NCBI GenBank assembly: GCA_030620735.1
Contig: JAUXDV010000108.1
Coordinates: forward strand, 1 to 6,628
Length of the DNA stretch: 6,628 nucleotides
DNA from: Gammaproteobacteria bacterium
GTDB lineage: Bacteria; Pseudomonadota; Gammaproteobacteria; Chromatiales; Chromatiaceae
Reading direction: 5' to 3'
Both the position numbers and the translations under genes were made by a program. Each line of letters starts with the position of its first letter. The stretch's first letter is position 1. A model generated the notes under the pieces. The model saw only the letters and a program-made list of their open reading frames with translations, was not told the origin of the DNA and did not search any database. This document shows, piece by piece, positions 6,556-6,628 of the stretch.

Positions 6556-6628
6556 TCAGCCTTCACCAATGCGTACAACAACAATATAGAGATCATCTTC
6601 AGCGCGGGTTTCAAGCACCTCATGGCCG
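6556..6628 (-). CDS. C-terminal tail of an unidentified upstream gene
   Basis: One minus-strand frame is open from the window edge for 23 codons to a TGA at 6558-6556, ending in EDDLYIVVVRIGEG. I do not recognise the protein. The residue composition (acidic patch, then a hydrophobic strand) looks like real coding sequence. The two-base gap to the exporter, with that gene's ribosome binding site GAAGG inside this tail, is the spacing expected within an operon. A second frame here also lacks stops until it enters the exporter gene, but it would encode only about 20 residues. Confidence 0.55.
   Translation of the reverse strand, partial: GHEVLETRAEDDLYIVVVRIGEG

Noticed and set aside
1..6628. 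CRISPR arrays, tRNA genes, insertion sequences or attachment sites
   Set aside because: Reading both strands showed no regularly spaced repeats, no tRNA arm pattern, no transposase motifs and no terminal repeats; intergenic space totals only about 300 bases.

Overview
The window reads as a stretch of gammaproteobacterial chromosome with every supported gene on the minus strand. The evidence is a 469-residue adenylylatable type I glutamine synthetase, the gene order glnA–ntrB–ntrC, NtrB and NtrC with the family hallmarks, and a YjgR-type (DUF853) ATPase. I cannot name the genus from sequence alone.

In transcription order, from high to low coordinates: the last 23 codons of an unidentified gene (6556–6628); a cation diffusion facilitator metal exporter two bases downstream of it (5396–6553); a 165-base intergenic region with a weak hairpin and a degenerate sigma-54-like site (5231–5395); glnA (3821–5230); a 140-base intergenic region with a strong intrinsic terminator, a flanking 9-bp inverted repeat and a perfect TATAAT box (3681–3820); ntrB (2613–3680); ntrC (1217–2626), overlapping ntrB by 14 bases; and a HerA/YjgR-like P-loop ATPase (1–1217), which shares one base with the ntrC stop and runs off the window. 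Gene density is high and no stretch above 300 bases lacks a gene.

The core is the nitrogen-assimilation module. NtrB senses nitrogen status, through PII in known systems, and phosphorylates NtrC. NtrC-P activates sigma-54 promoters, classically that of glnA, and GlnA makes glutamine from glutamate and ammonia. The terminator and TATAAT box between glnA and ntrB suggest that glnA is made in large amounts while the regulators come from read-through plus a weak promoter of their own. The ATPase is apparently co-expressed with ntrBC, an arrangement I do not know from the classical enterobacterial locus. The metal exporter seems to belong to a separate unit upstream.

I found no mobile element, CRISPR array, RNA gene or clear defence system. 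The points most worth a second look are the ntrC–ATPase coupling, the nested inverted repeats at the glnA–ntrB junction, and an exporter that appears to carry a second, duplicated cytoplasmic domain.
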